Shown: positions 7,835-17,677, counted from the stretch's first letter. The stretch is DNA of 64,000 nucleotides from [Empedobacter] haloabium (GCA_008011715.2 CP136508.1:5828001-5892000), one strand, 5' to 3'. Program-made: numbers and translations. Notes: generated from the sequence alone by a model not told the origin.

Positions 7835-10312
7835 ATGAGAATTCCTCGCACGTTCCTGCACTCGTCCATTTCGCTGGCCATCCTGACCCTGGCCAGCCAG
7901 GCCCAGGCACAAACCGACACCCCGGCTCCACCGCCGGCGGACACCAGCGGCGCCAGCGGTGCGCCTCAAACCCAGGCCAGCGCGGCCCGAAACGACGCCG
8001 TCCAGACGGAAATCCAGCAAGTGGTCGTGACCGGCGTGGCCACGTCCGGCGGCGTGCGCAAGCTCGACTCCGCCTTTTCCATCACGACGGCCAGCGAGGA
8101 ACAGCTGAAGCAGGCCGCACCCAGCAGCACGGCCGATATCCTGAAGCTGGTGCCGGGCGTGTATGCGGAAGCGACCGGCGGCCAGTCCGGCGCCAATATC
8201 GAGGTGCGCGGTTTCCCGTCCGGCTCCGATTCACCGTTCGTGTCCGTGCAGATGATGGGCAACCCGATCTATCCGGTGCCGACCCTGTCGTTCTTCGAAG
8301 GCTCCTCGGCGTTCCGCCTGGACGACACGATCGAGCGCGTGGAAGTGCTGCGCGGCGGCCCCAGCACGATCTTCTCGAACGGCCAGCCGGGCGCGACGAT
8401 GAACTTCATCCTGAAGAAAGGCACGGACACGCCGGAAGGCTCGATCCGCTTCTCGACGGGCACGGGCGAACTGCGCCGCGTCGACGTGTTCTACGGTGGA
8501 AAGATCGCGGACGGCTGGTACGGCACCATCGGCGGCTTCTACCGCAACACCAACGGCGTGCGCGATGCCGGCTTCCCGGCCGACAAGGGCGGCCAGCTGA
8601 GCGCCACCCTGACGAAAAAGCTCGACGGCGGCGAAGTGACGTTCTACGCCCGCAGCACCAATGACAAGAACGCGTTCTATACCGGCGTGCCGCTGATTTC
8701 GTCCAACGAAGGCCGCACGATCAGCGAGTTTCCCGGCTTCGATCCGCTGACTGGCACCCTGATGAGTGGGGAGATGCGGCGATTTACGGTGGAAGCGGCA
8801 CCCGGGCGCACCTTGAGCTACGACCTGGGCGACGGCCGCGGCCTGAAGTCGAACGTGTTCGGCGTCGACTTCGCCCAGACGATCGGTGGCTGGAACGTGT
8901 CGAACAAGTTCAATTACTTCGACGGCGACCTGAACACGATCGCCATGTTCACCGGGAACAATCCGCTGGCGATGGGCGCCTACAACGCCAGCGCCCTGGC
9001 CACCCACGGCGGCACGCGCGCCACGGCCACCTACCTGGACGGCACCCCGGTCGCGGACAACCAGCAGGTGGTGCAGGCCGGCCTGTGGGCGGTCGAGAAG
9101 CAGCTGCAGTCGTTCACGGACGAGATCCGCGTCAGCCGCGAATGGATGAAGGGCAACACGGTGACGATCGGCGCCTACTTCGCCAACTACTCGTCGGATG
9201 ACGTCTGGTACCTGGGCAACAGCCACCTGATGACGGCCGTGCCGAACGCGCGCCTGATCGACGTGCGTCTGAACAACGGCGTCATCGTGTCGAACCAGGG
9301 CAAGGAAGGCCCCGTGAACTACGCGCCGGTGGCGTCCTATGACGGCAGCAACACGGCCCTGTTCATCGCCAACGAATGGAAGGTCAACGACCGCATCAAG
9401 GTGGACGGCGGCATCCGCCGCGAGCGCCAGAAGCTCGACGCCACGGTGTCGAAACTGGTCACGGGCGACACCGACAACAATCCGCTGACGGTCTACAACA
9501 ACAATACGTCGATGCCGACCGGGGCCAACACCGCGCTGACCCGTACCGACTCGGCCAACTCGTTCACGATCGGCGGCAACTACAAGCTGGCCCGCGACGC
9601 CAGCGTGTTCGTGCGCGCCAATACGGGCCACACGTTCGTCGCCTTCGACGACCTGCGCAACGCCGGCACCCAGGCCAACGTGGACAATCGCGACTTCCTG
9701 CCGACGCCGAAGATCAAGCAGGTCGAAGTGGGCTTCAAGACGGCCACCCCGCTGTACAGCGCCTACATCAACTACTTCCACACGGAGTTCGACGGCATCT
9801 CGTTCCAGCAGCTGCTGGCCGATGGCACCGTGCTGTATTCCACCAGCGGCTCGAAGGGCAACGGCGTCGAGTTCGAGCTGGCCGCGCGCCCCATCCGCGA
9901 CCTGACCTTGACCCTGACGGGCAACTGGCAGGATTCGGAATACAAGGACAACCCGAAGACGGCCGGCAAGCGCGTGCAGCGCCAGCCGAAGACGCAGTTC
10001 CGCTTCACGCCGGCCTATCGCATCCCGCTGGGCGAGAACGAGCTGAAACTGTACGGCACCTACACCTACGTGGGCGAGCGCTGGGCCGACCAGCTCAACG
10101 AGCAGTATCTGCCGTCGTACAAGACGTTCGACCTGGGCGCCGTGTACCGCCTGGGTGAAAAGATCGAGCTGCGTGTGAGCGGCAGCAACCTGTCCAACGA
10201 GCTGGGCCTGACCGAAGGCAATTCGCGCCTGACGACCGGCGGCACCGGCCCGATCAACGCGCGCCCGCTGTTCGGCCGCACGTGGGAAGCGTCCGTCATG
10301 TACCGGTTCTAA
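7835..10312 (+). CDS. TonB-dependent outer-membrane receptor (sugar uptake)
   Basis: An 825-residue outer-membrane receptor. A signal peptide ends near ASQAQAQ (residue 26). A TonB-box-like stretch QQVVVTGVA lies near residue 66, followed by a plug domain with EVRGFPSGSDSP and VEVLRGGPSTIF, and a long beta-barrel that ends in a terminal aromatic (VMYRF). It is divergent from a LacI gene and next to a disaccharide phosphorylase operon, so it probably imports malto- or other gluco-oligosaccharides. It also resembles ferrisiderophore receptors in general layout, and only context argues for sugar. The ATG follows a GAGAAGAAA-type ribosome site. Confidence 0.87.
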   Translation: MRIPRTFLHSSISLAILTLASQAQAQTDTPAPPPADTSGASGAPQTQASAARNDAVQTEIQQVVVTGVATSGGVRKLDSAFSITTASEEQLKQAAPSSTADILKLVPGVYAEATGGQSGANIEVRGFPSGSDSPFVSVQMMGNPIYPVPTLSFFEGSSAFRLDDTIERVEVLRGGPSTIFSNGQPGATMNFILKKGTDTPEGSIRFSTGTGELRRVDVFYGGKIADGWYGTIGGFYRNTNGVRDAGFPADKGGQLSATLTKKLDGGEVTFYARSTNDKNAFYTGVPLISSNEGRTISEFPGFDPLTGTLMSGEMRRFTVEAAPGRTLSYDLGDGRGLKSNVFGVDFAQTIGGWNVSNKFNYFDGDLNTIAMFTGNNPLAMGAYNASALATHGGTRATATYLDGTPVADNQQVVQAGLWAVEKQLQSFTDEIRVSREWMKGNTVTIGAYFANYSSDDVWYLGNSHLMTAVPNARLIDVRLNNGVIVSNQGKEGPVNYAPVASYDGSNTALFIANEWKVNDRIKVDGGIRRERQKLDATVSKLVTGDTDNNPLTVYNNNTSMPTGANTALTRTDSANSFTIGGNYKLARDASVFVRANTGHTFVAFDDLRNAGTQANVDNRDFLPTPKIKQVEVGFKTATPLYSAYINYFHTEFDGISFQQLLADGTVLYSTSGSKGNGVEFELAARPIRDLTLTLTGNWQDSEYKDNPKTAGKRVQRQPKTQFRFTPAYRIPLGENELKLYGTYTYVGERWADQLNEQYLPSYKTFDLGAVYRLGEKIELRVSGSNLSNELGLTEGNSRLTTGGTGPINARPLFGRTWEASVMYRF

Positions 10313-10376
10313 GCGTTCATCGAGAACAGTCCCTGGCGCGCGGAAATCCAAGGCTGCGCGTTCGTTCTCACCTTTG

Positions 10377-10400
10377 GCGGCCTGCGGGCCGCTTTTTTTT
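10377..10400 (+). terminator. Intrinsic terminator of the TonB-dependent receptor gene
   Basis: A GCGGCC/GGCCGC stem with a TGCG loop is followed by eight T residues, 65 bases after the receptor stop codon. Confidence 0.85.
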
Positions 10401-10418
10401 GCTCCGAACCGGAGAACT

Positions 10419-10445
10419 GGGGTCAGGCCCGGCGGGTCTGACCCC
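10419..10445. repeat. GGGGTCAG-type palindrome (12-3-12)
   Basis: Arms GGGGTCAGGCCC and GGGTCTGACCCC flank the loop GGC. It differs by one base from the element at 41760-41786. It lies between the receptor terminator and the aldo/keto reductase gene. Confidence 0.8.
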
Positions 10446-10472
10446 GGTCCCCGGCTAGCGGCCGCACGCCAG

Positions 10473-10497
10473 AAAAACGGTGACTGGCACCGTTTTT
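10473..10497. repeat. Palindrome with A/T-rich ends, terminator-like
   Basis: AAAAACGGTG and CACCGTTTTT pair across an ACTGG loop. The A-run and T-run on opposite sides would make a terminator in both directions. The core GGTGACTGGCACC resembles the GGTGwCAGGCwCC repeats of this window. Confidence 0.65.
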
Positions 10498-10551
10498 GTA
10501 CGCCGAGCGCACTATAATTTCCCTTTCCGCCTCCAACCTGAAAGCCTCCCC

Positions 10552-11466
10552 ATGACGAACTTCGCCGCACCCTGCCCTGTCGTACGCACCTCGGAAGACG
10601 GCCTCGCGCTGTCGCGCATCGTGGCGGGCATGTGGCGCATGGGAGAGTGGCAGATGTCGCCACAACAGCGCCTCGCCTTTATCGAACAGTGCCTGGAGCT
10701 GGGCGTGTCCAGCTTCGACCATGCCGACATCTATGGCGGCTACGGCGTGGAAAGCCTGTTCGGTGAGGCGCTGGCGCTGCAGCCTTCGCTGCGCGAGCGC
10801 ATGCAGATCGTCAGCAAGTGCGGCATCAAGCTGATTTCGCCGGCGCGACCCGCGCACACGATCCAGCATTACGACACGACGGCCGCGCACATCACGGCTT
10901 CCGTCGACAACTCCTTGAAGGCGCTCGGCACCACGCACCTGGACCTGCTGCTGATCCACCGCCCCGACCCGCTGATGGACTTCGACGAGATCGCCGAGAC
11001 GTTCGAGTCGCTGCGCGCGGCGGGCAAGGTGCGTCATTTCGGCGTATCGAACTTCAGCCGCCACCAGTTCGAATGCCTGCACCGGCGCGTGCCGCTGGCG
11101 ACCAACCAGGTCGAGTTCTCGCCGCTGCACTTGGCGCCGATGTTCGACGAAACGTTCGACGGCCTGCAGGACAAAGGCGTGGCGCCGATGATCTGGTCGC
11201 CGCTGGCCGGCGGCCGCCTGTTCGGCGACGATGCGGCGACGGTGCCGCTGCGCGCCAAGCTGCGCCAGGTGGCGGCGGAGACGGGCCGCTCGTTCACCAG
11301 CGTGGTGTTCGCGTGGATCATGCAGCTGCCCAGCAGGCCGATCCCCCTGACGGGCAGCGGCCGCATCGAGGCGATCCGCGAAGCGGTGGAGGCGACGCGC
11401 TTTACGTTGACCCGGCAGCAGTGGTTCGAAATCCTGCGCGCGGCGCGCGGTCACGAGGTCGCGTGA
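10552..11466 (+). CDS. Aldo/keto reductase (YdhF-like)
   Basis: A 304-residue NAD(P)H-dependent oxidoreductase with the aldo/keto reductase barrel. The catalytic tetrad is visible: Asp and Tyr in FDHADIYGGYG, Lys in VSKCGIK and His in LLLIHRPDP. The cofactor end shows the SGRIEAIREAV segment typical of these enzymes. It resembles the E. coli YdhF group; the substrate is unknown. The ATG at 10552 was chosen because family homology begins there. A perfect TATAAT lies at 10513-10518, although the -35 element is weak. It is convergent with pssA, 14 bases apart. Confidence 0.88.
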   Translation: MTNFAAPCPVVRTSEDGLALSRIVAGMWRMGEWQMSPQQRLAFIEQCLELGVSSFDHADIYGGYGVESLFGEALALQPSLRERMQIVSKCGIKLISPARPAHTIQHYDTTAAHITASVDNSLKALGTTHLDLLLIHRPDPLMDFDEIAETFESLRAAGKVRHFGVSNFSRHQFECLHRRVPLATNQVEFSPLHLAPMFDETFDGLQDKGVAPMIWSPLAGGRLFGDDAATVPLRAKLRQVAAETGRSFTSVVFAWIMQLPSRPIPLTGSGRIEAIREAVEATRFTLTRQQWFEILRAARGHEVA

Positions 11467-11480
11467 ATCCCTGCTGAACT

Positions 11481-12260
11481 TCAGTCCTCGTACACGACCG
11501 GCGGCGCAATCTTGCGGAAGCCCTGCTTCCACGCCAGGTTCAGCGCCAATGTGCCGGTGATGTAGACCAGGAAGAACAGCACGAAGTAATACGCGCGCAG
11601 CCAGATCAGCAGGCCGATATTGATGGCCAGGACCACGAACAGCGCCGTGCTTTTCTTCTGCTTCGAGCTGGGAAAGCGGATCGTCGACACCATCAGGCTG
11701 CCGACCAGGAACAGCAGCAGCACGACCAGCCAGCCATGCAGGGACGTATCGGGCGGTTCCGGCCACGCGACGACGACGGAGGCGACGCACGCGGCACCCG
11801 CCGTGATGGGCATGCCGACGAAGTATTTCGGGTCGGTCCGGCCGACGTTGACGTTGAAGCGGGCCAGCCGCAGCGCGCCGCAGGCGACAAAGAAGAACGC
11901 GGCGATACCGCCGGCGCGCAGCAGGGTCGGGTCGGCCGGCCCCATCGGCACGAAGCCGTAGCAGTACAGCAGCAGGGCCGGGGCGCAGCCGAAGTTCATC
12001 ACGTCGGCAATGGAATCGAGCTGCACACCGAACTCGGAGCTGGTGCCGGTGGCACGGGCGACGAAGCCATCGAGCGCGTCGAAGATGCCGGCCAGGACCA
12101 GCAGCGCGGCAGCCAGGCGGTAGTCCGCCGCGTAGCCGGCATGGGCATTGTCGACGGAGAGGACGATGCTGCCGAAGCCACAGGCGATCGACAGCAGGGT
12201 GACCGAGCTGGGCAAGGCAAACTTTGCGCGCTGCATGCGGCGGGTATGGGGAGTAGTCAA
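11481..12260 (-). CDS. pssA: CDP-diacylglycerol-serine O-phosphatidyltransferase
   Basis: An inner-membrane enzyme of about 259 residues that joins CDP-diacylglycerol and serine to make phosphatidylserine, the precursor of phosphatidylethanolamine. The CDP-alcohol phosphotransferase signature is intact: DALDGFVARATG followed by the two downstream aspartates in QLDSIAD. The RFNVNVGRTDPKYFVGMP stretch is typical of PssA. Several membrane helices follow. The start used is a TTG at 12260; the in-frame ATG at 12236 is a fair alternative. It stands alone. Confidence 0.85.
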   Translation of the reverse strand: MTTPHTRRMQRAKFALPSSVTLLSIACGFGSIVLSVDNAHAGYAADYRLAAALLVLAGIFDALDGFVARATGTSSEFGVQLDSIADVMNFGCAPALLLYCYGFVPMGPADPTLLRAGGIAAFFFVACGALRLARFNVNVGRTDPKYFVGMPITAGAACVASVVVAWPEPPDTSLHGWLVVLLLFLVGSLMVSTIRFPSSKQKKSTALFVVLAINIGLLIWLRAYYFVLFFLVYITGTLALNLAWKQGFRKIAPPVVYED

Positions 12261-12443
12261 TTGAGCTCGCGTATGAGGTTTCCGGCACGTGGCCTATTGG
12301 ACATTGCCGGTATTGTACCGTCCGCGCCGGGCCGGCAGCGCCCCGCAACCGGGCCGGCTGCCAGCCAAAGAGCAGGCCACGCGACTTGATTTGGCTTAGA
12401 ATCGCTCTGTGGCCGGGCTGTACCGGCATCCCCGGAGCTCATC

Positions 12444-13388
12444 ATGCAGGCACTCGAACACTGGAACGCGCGACTGGCCGCCCTGCTGCTGGCAGGACTG
12501 CTGTCCGCCTGCGGCGGCGGCGACGGCCCGGATGACGGGGTACAACCCACCAATCCACAGACACCGGTGCCGCAGCCGGGCGCGCCCACCGCGACGGGCG
12601 ACACGGCCACGGACGGCTTTGCCTGGTTCAACTACCGCCGCGCGCAGACCGGCTTGTCGGTTCTCGCGCGTAACGGCGCCATCGATCGCGCCGCGCTGGG
12701 CCATTCGAATTACCTGCGCTTGAACGATACGGTGTCACACGACCAGGTGCGTGGCAATCCCGGTTACACGGGCGCAAAGCTGGAAGACCGCTTCGCGGCG
12801 GCGGGGTATGTGCTGGTGGGCACGCGTGCCTACGGCGAGGTGATTTCGGCCGCCGCCGACCGCGCCGGCTTTTACCACGCCGAGGAGCTGATCGCGGCGA
12901 TTTATCACCGCTTCGTGATCTTCGAGCCGCTGTTCCGCGAAATGGGCACAGGCGCCTCGTCCACGGCGAGCGGCTACACCTATTTCACGGCCGACTTCGC
13001 GGCCAGCAACGGCTACGGTCCCGGCGTCGGCCGCGGCAACGTCGTGGTGTATCCCGTCAATGGCCAGACGGCCGTGCCCGTCAATTTCATGAGCGACAGC
13101 GAGTCGCCCGATCCCGTGCCGGACCGTAACGAGGTCGGCTATCCGATCAGCGTGCATGCCGACAACCCGTCGACGATCATCGTCAACAGTTTCACGGTGC
13201 GGCCGCGCGGTGGAATGGACCTGCCGGTGCGCCTGCTGACCAAGGCGACCGACGCGGAGACCCCCAAGGCCGCCGCATCGATCATCCCGTTGACGAAACT
13301 GGCGGGCGCTACCGTCTACGACGTCAGCTTCAGCGGCACCGTCGATGGCACGGCCATTGCGCGCAACTGGTCCTTCACGACACGCTGA
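12444..13388 (+). CDS. CAP (SCP/PR-1) domain lipoprotein
   Basis: A 314-residue exported lipoprotein. The signal peptide ends in the lipobox LLSAC with Cys23 as the lipid anchor, followed by a Gly/Asp/Pro-rich linker. Residues of about 50-200 form a CAP/SCP-like domain (FAWFNYRRAQTGLSVL, then HSNYLRLNDTVSHD), and the C-terminal 100 residues look like an Ig-type beta domain. Bacterial CAP proteins have varied and often unknown roles at the cell surface. Its stop shares one base with the start of the Hpt gene (TGATG), so the two are co-translated. Confidence 0.8.
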   Translation: MQALEHWNARLAALLLAGLLSACGGGDGPDDGVQPTNPQTPVPQPGAPTATGDTATDGFAWFNYRRAQTGLSVLARNGAIDRAALGHSNYLRLNDTVSHDQVRGNPGYTGAKLEDRFAAAGYVLVGTRAYGEVISAAADRAGFYHAEELIAAIYHRFVIFEPLFREMGTGASSTASGYTYFTADFAASNGYGPGVGRGNVVVYPVNGQTAVPVNFMSDSESPDPVPDRNEVGYPISVHADNPSTIIVNSFTVRPRGGMDLPVRLLTKATDAETPKAAASIIPLTKLAGATVYDVSFSGTVDGTAIARNWSFTTR

Positions 13389-13984
13389 TGGGTATTCGTT
13401 TCGATCCGGCGGAAGCCGCGGCGCTGCCCGCGCTCGACGCGACCCACGGCCTGGCACGCCTGCTGGGCGACCAGCAGGTCTACGCCAACGTGTTGCGGCG
13501 CTTTTCGGGTTACGTGTCCTGCGTCGAGGAAGCCAGGGCACAACTGGCCGCGGGCGACCGCGATGCCGCCCACCGCACGCTGCACACATTGAAAGGCGCG
13601 GCCGGGCTGGTTTCGGCACCGCGGCTGTACATGCTGGCGGGCCGGGCGGAACACGCGATGGAGCGGGGCGAACCGGTCGATGAACTGCTGGCGCCGCTGC
13701 AAGCGGCGCTGACCGCCCTGCTGGCGGCCATCGCCGAAGAATTGGAACGCAATCCGCCGCCGCCGGTGGCGCTCGATGCGTCGGAGGAGAGCGACGGCGC
13801 CGTGCTGCTGCAGGAACTGGCCCGGCTATTGGATGAAGGCAACGGCAGCGCCGTCGACCTGGCGGCGCGCTATGCGCCGCTGCTGGCGGAAACGGTGGGG
13901 GCCGAGCATTGGCGCGCGGTCGCGGCGGCAGTGGACGACTACGACTTCGACCGCGCCCTGGAACTGCTGCGCCCGGCGCTGTGA
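13388..13984 (+). CDS. Hpt-domain protein
   Basis: A 198-residue soluble protein with an Hpt phosphotransfer domain in its first 110 residues. The phospho-accepting histidine is His66 in TLHTLKGAAGL. The remaining helical part lacks an obvious second HxxKG motif. Hpt proteins pass phosphate between hybrid kinases and response regulators. No kinase or receiver gene lies beside it; the large hybrid kinase at 46774-50277 is a possible but unproven partner. It overlaps the CAP lipoprotein gene by one base. Confidence 0.8.
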   Translation: MGIRFDPAEAAALPALDATHGLARLLGDQQVYANVLRRFSGYVSCVEEARAQLAAGDRDAAHRTLHTLKGAAGLVSAPRLYMLAGRAEHAMERGEPVDELLAPLQAALTALLAAIAEELERNPPPPVALDASEESDGAVLLQELARLLDEGNGSAVDLAARYAPLLAETVGAEHWRAVAAAVDDYDFDRALELLRPAL

Positions 13985-13997
13985 CGCCGGGCCGACC

Positions 13998-14198
13998 TCA
14001 ACGGGTGTATTCCGCTTCTTCGTCGAACGAATCCGCGCAATCCCGGCCGCAGAAGCGCTTCACGCTGTCCAGCGGCTTTTCGCAATACCAGCACGAGCCC
14101 TTGGGCGGCAGCATCTGCCGCGTTCGCAACGGCGCTGGCATCACCGGCAACCCTGCACTGGCAATCTCGGATGACAGGTTCTCTTGTATCGGTTCCAC
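13998..14198 (-). CDS. Small zinc-ribbon-like protein
   Basis: A roughly 66-residue protein whose C-terminal half holds CWYCEKPLDSVKRFCGRDC, two CxxC/CxxxC pairs that could bind one zinc ion. An acidic tail (DSFDEEAEYTR) follows. The GTG at 14198 was chosen because AAGGGGA lies just upstream. An upstream ATG at 14237 is possible. Function is unknown; it resembles small conserved cysteine-rich proteins of Burkholderiales. It is convergent with the Hpt gene. Confidence 0.65.
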   Translation of the reverse strand: MEPIQENLSSEIASAGLPVMPAPLRTRQMLPPKGSCWYCEKPLDSVKRFCGRDCADSFDEEAEYTR

Positions 14199-14511
14199 AA
14201 TGTTCCCCTTTTGGATGCACTTCAAGCCTGTAAGCAAGATTACGTCAGTGGAAGTATCCGGGCATGAGCGGCGTCAATCCGGACAGGGAACCCGCCAGCC
14301 TTGCATCGCTTACGCCACAAGGTGGAAACGCGCCGGCGCGGCGGGTCGCTGCAATAAATAATAGCAGGATTAAAACAGGGGAAATGGCGCCGTTGCGTGC
14401 GTTGGCGCACGTTCAGGCACATTCACAACAGGGATGGTAGGGACCGAAAATTTTTCCTATGGGCAGGGGATTTCCGATAGGCGGGCGGGCCGCGAAGGCC
14501 CGCCCGAGGCG
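14199..14511. other. Intergenic region with a GC-rich hairpin
   Basis: No convincing gene is seen in these 313 bases. A strong stem (CGGGCGGGCC/GGCCCGCCCG, 14482-14506) lies just after the mnmE stop and probably ends the rpmH-mnmE transcript, although its T-run is weak. The rest is upstream sequence for the small Cys-rich gene. Confidence 0.5.
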
Positions 14512-15888
14512 TCATTTGCCGATACAGAACCGGCTGAAAATCACACCCAGCAAATCGTCTGACGAAAACGCGCCGGTAATCGTGGACAGCTGTGTCTGCG
14601 CCAGCCGCAGTTCCTCGGCGAACAGGTCGAGCGACTGGTCCGTCTGCGCCGCATGCTGGCTGGCGTGATCGAGGTGGCGCGCCGCGTTCTTCAACGCGAT
14701 CAGGTGACGTTCGCGCGCCAGGTATAGCGATTCGCCCGTCTGCTGCCACCCGGCGATGCGCAGCAGCTCCTGGCGCAGCAGGTCGATGCCCTGGTGCTCG
14801 TGCGCGGACAGGTAGATGTGCGTGGCGTCCTCGGACGTATCCAGCGACGGCTTGTGGCCGGACAGGTCGATCTTGTTCCAGATGCGCAGCACCGGCACGC
14901 CGGCGGGGAAGCCGGCGATGATGGCTTCATCCGCCCGCGTAGGACCGTGGCTGGCGTCCAGCATGTGCAGGATCACGTCGGCCTTGCCGACCTCGCCCCA
15001 GGTGCGTTCGATGCCGATCCGTTCGACCACGTCCACCGCCTCCTCAATGCCGCGGATGCCGGCCGTGTCGATGATGTTCAGCGGAATGCCTTCGATCTGG
15101 ATGGTTTCCGTCACCTTGTCGCGCGTCGTGCCCGCGATCGGTGTGACGATGGCCACGTCCGCGCCGGCCAACGCATTCAGTAGTGAGGACTTACCGACGT
15201 TCGGCTGCCCGACCAGCACGACATTCAGGCCCTCGCGCAGCAAGGCGCCTTGCGATGCCTGGCGGAATACGGCGTCCAGCGCCTCGACGATGCCTTTCAG
15301 CTGACCGCGCGCGTCGGATTTTTCCAGGAAGTCGATTTCCTCTTCCGGGAAGTCCAGGGTCGCCTCGACCAGCATGCGCAGGTGCGTGACGCGCTCGACC
15401 AGCGCGTGGATTGTCTTCGAGAACGCGCCGGACAGCGACTGCGACGCCGATTTCACGGCCGCTTCGGTGGACGCGTCGATCAGGTCGGCCACCGCCTCGG
15501 CCTGGGCCAGGTCCAGCTTGTCGTTCATGTAGGCGCGGCGGGTGAACTCGCCCGGTTCGGCCAGGCGCACGCCGAAGTCGCGGCCAGCCTCCAGCACGCG
15601 CTGCAACAGCATCTGCAGCACGACGGGGCCGCCGTGGCCCTGCAGCTCGATCACGTCCTCGCCGGTATACGAATGGGGACCCTTGAAGTAGATGGCGATG
15701 CCCTGGTCGATCAGGTTGCCGTCCGCCTGCGTGAACGGGATGTACGTGGCGTGGCGCGGCTTCAGCGGCGCGCCGAACAGCGCCTGCGCCAGCCCCTGCA
15801 GGTTCTTGCCGGAGGCGCGCACGACGCCGATGCCGCCGCGCCCCGGCGCGGTGGCGATGGCGGCGATGGGAGAGGTATCGAGATTCAT
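14512..15888 (-). CDS. mnmE: tRNA uridine-5-carboxymethylaminomethyl modification GTPase
   Basis: A 458-residue GTPase that works with MnmG to modify the wobble uridine (position 34) of certain tRNAs. It has an N-terminal folate-binding domain, a helical domain and an inserted G domain with GQPNVGKSS (P-loop), DTAG and NKID. The C-terminus FCIGK carries the invariant catalytic cysteine. Length is normal. It is the last gene of the conserved rpmH-rnpA-yidD-yidC-mnmE run, separated from yidC by a palindrome. Confidence 0.97.
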   Translation of the reverse strand: MNLDTSPIAAIATAPGRGGIGVVRASGKNLQGLAQALFGAPLKPRHATYIPFTQADGNLIDQGIAIYFKGPHSYTGEDVIELQGHGGPVVLQMLLQRVLEAGRDFGVRLAEPGEFTRRAYMNDKLDLAQAEAVADLIDASTEAAVKSASQSLSGAFSKTIHALVERVTHLRMLVEATLDFPEEEIDFLEKSDARGQLKGIVEALDAVFRQASQGALLREGLNVVLVGQPNVGKSSLLNALAGADVAIVTPIAGTTRDKVTETIQIEGIPLNIIDTAGIRGIEEAVDVVERIGIERTWGEVGKADVILHMLDASHGPTRADEAIIAGFPAGVPVLRIWNKIDLSGHKPSLDTSEDATHIYLSAHEHQGIDLLRQELLRIAGWQQTGESLYLARERHLIALKNAARHLDHASQHAAQTDQSLDLFAEELRLAQTQLSTITGAFSSDDLLGVIFSRFCIGK

Positions 15889-15903
15889 AGGAGGATTCTA
15901 ATG

Positions 15904-15968
15904 AAAAAAGGGACAGCCCCCCTTTTCAGGAAAAGTTTCCTGAAAAATGGGGTCTGTCCCTATTTTTT
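15904..15968. repeat. Long hairpin between yidC and mnmE (REP-like)
   Basis: Arms beginning AAAAAAGGGACAGCCCCC pair with GGGGTCTGTCCC plus a T-run, with inner arms TTTTCAGGAAA and TTTCCTGAAAA. The GGGACAG/CTGTCCC part matches the family near 57000. A-run and T-run ends would give terminator activity in both directions, so it may reduce readthrough from yidC into mnmE. Confidence 0.75.
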
Positions 15969-15979
15969 GGCAACGGACG

Positions 15980-17668
15980 TTATTTCGCGTCAGGCGCCAG
16001 CTTTTTCGTGATGACCCACTGCTGGGCGATCGAGAACAGGTTGTTGACCACCCAGTACAGCACCAGGCCGGATGGGAAGAACAGGAACATCACGGAGAAG
16101 ATCAGCGGCATGAACAGCATCATCTTCGCCTGGGTCGGATCGGCCGGCTGCGGGTTCAGCTTCATCGTCACGAACATCGAGATCGCGTACAGCACCGGCA
16201 GGATGAAGAACGGGTCCGGACGGGTCAGGTCGTGGATCCACCAGATCCATGGCGCGCCGCGCATCTCGACCGAAGCGTTCAGCACCCAGTACAGGGCGAT
16301 GAAGATCGGCATCTGCACGATGATCGGCAGGCAGCCGCCCAGCGGGTTGATCTTCTCGGTCTTGTACAGCTCCATCATCGCCTGGTTCATCTTCTGCGGG
16401 TCGCCTTTGTAGCGCTCGCGGATGGCCGTCATCTTCGGCGTCACCACCTTCATGCGCGCCATGCTGCGGTAGCTCGCGGCCGACAGCGGGAAGAACACCA
16501 GCTTGATCAGGATCGTGAAGGCGATGATCGTCCAGCCCCAGTTGCCCAGCGCGCCGTGGATCTTTTCCATCACCCAGTACATCGGCTTGGCGACGATCGT
16601 CAGCATGCCGTAGTCCTTGACCAGTTCGAGGCCAGGCGACACGCGTTCCAGCGCCTGCTCTTCCTGCGGGCCGGAATACAGCTTGGCGCTGTTCGAGATC
16701 GTGGCGCCCGGCGCCAGGGTGCCCAGCGGCTGCACGACGCCGATCGCGTACGTGTTGGTGTCCACCTTGCGGGTGAAGATGTCATGCATCTGCTTCGCCT
16801 GCGGTACCAGTGCCGAGACGAAGAAGTGCTGCGAGATCGCGACCCAGCCGTTGTCGGCCTTGGTCGGGTGATCCGGCGTGAACGGCTTGCCCGGATTTTC
16901 CTTTTGTGCCGCGTCTTCCTTCTCGATCTTCTCGAAGGTGAGCTTCTTGTACTTGTCGGCGTCCGTGTACAGCGTCGGGCCGGTGAAGCTCGGGTTGAAC
17001 CAGGACGAGCCTTCCGGCTTGTTGCCGTCGTGGACCAGCTGCAGGTACAGCTCCGGTTTCAGCGGCGCGGTGCCGGTGTTGGTGACGTCGTGGCGCACGT
17101 CGATGACGTAGTCGCCGCGCTTGAACGTGAACGTCTTGGTCAGCTTGACGCCGTTCTGCTCCGCGTCCATGACGACCTGCAGCTGGCCGGCGGCGTCCAG
17201 CGTGCGCGGACCCGGACGGACCGTGAAGCCCGTGTGGTGGTTCGGCAGGCCAGGCGCGCCGACCAGGCCCGTCTGCGCCAGGTAGACGCGGTTGCCGCCC
17301 TGCTGGAACAGCTGCTGGTTCTTGTTCGGATCGATGCCGTCCTTGAACTTGAGCAGTTCCAGGCGCTTGATCTGGCCGCCCAGCGTGTCGATATCGACCT
17401 TGAAGACGTCCGTCGTGATCGTCACGACCTCGCTCTTGAATGGCGCGGCGCTGCCCGGCACGGCGGCGGCGCCGGCCACGGTGGCGGTGCCCACGGCCGC
17501 GGGCACGCCGCTGTTGGCGGCGTTACCGGCCTTGGCCTCGGTGGCCGGCGCGGTCTGGGCCGGCGCGAACATCGATGGCCGGCCGGACGAGATCATCCAC
17601 TCGTTCCACAGGGCGACCAGCGAAACAGCGAAGACGATCCACAGGATGGTGCGTTTGTTGATATCCAT
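15980..17668 (-). CDS. yidC: Membrane protein insertase YidC
   Basis: A 562-residue inner-membrane insertase that places membrane proteins with or without SecYEG. It has an N-terminal membrane anchor, a large periplasmic beta domain (about residues 60-340), and a conserved C-terminal core of five membrane segments. Typical core segments include WGWTIIAFTILIKLVFFPL and MNQAMMELYKTEKINPLGGC. Its Ala/Pro-rich linker after the first helix is common in betaproteobacteria. The gene lies nine bases after yidD in the rpmH operon. Confidence 0.97.
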   Translation of the reverse strand: MDINKRTILWIVFAVSLVALWNEWMISSGRPSMFAPAQTAPATEAKAGNAANSGVPAAVGTATVAGAAAVPGSAAPFKSEVVTITTDVFKVDIDTLGGQIKRLELLKFKDGIDPNKNQQLFQQGGNRVYLAQTGLVGAPGLPNHHTGFTVRPGPRTLDAAGQLQVVMDAEQNGVKLTKTFTFKRGDYVIDVRHDVTNTGTAPLKPELYLQLVHDGNKPEGSSWFNPSFTGPTLYTDADKYKKLTFEKIEKEDAAQKENPGKPFTPDHPTKADNGWVAISQHFFVSALVPQAKQMHDIFTRKVDTNTYAIGVVQPLGTLAPGATISNSAKLYSGPQEEQALERVSPGLELVKDYGMLTIVAKPMYWVMEKIHGALGNWGWTIIAFTILIKLVFFPLSAASYRSMARMKVVTPKMTAIRERYKGDPQKMNQAMMELYKTEKINPLGGCLPIIVQMPIFIALYWVLNASVEMRGAPWIWWIHDLTRPDPFFILPVLYAISMFVTMKLNPQPADPTQAKMMLFMPLIFSVMFLFFPSGLVLYWVVNNLFSIAQQWVITKKLAPDAK

Positions 17669-17677
17669 TGGGTCAAA

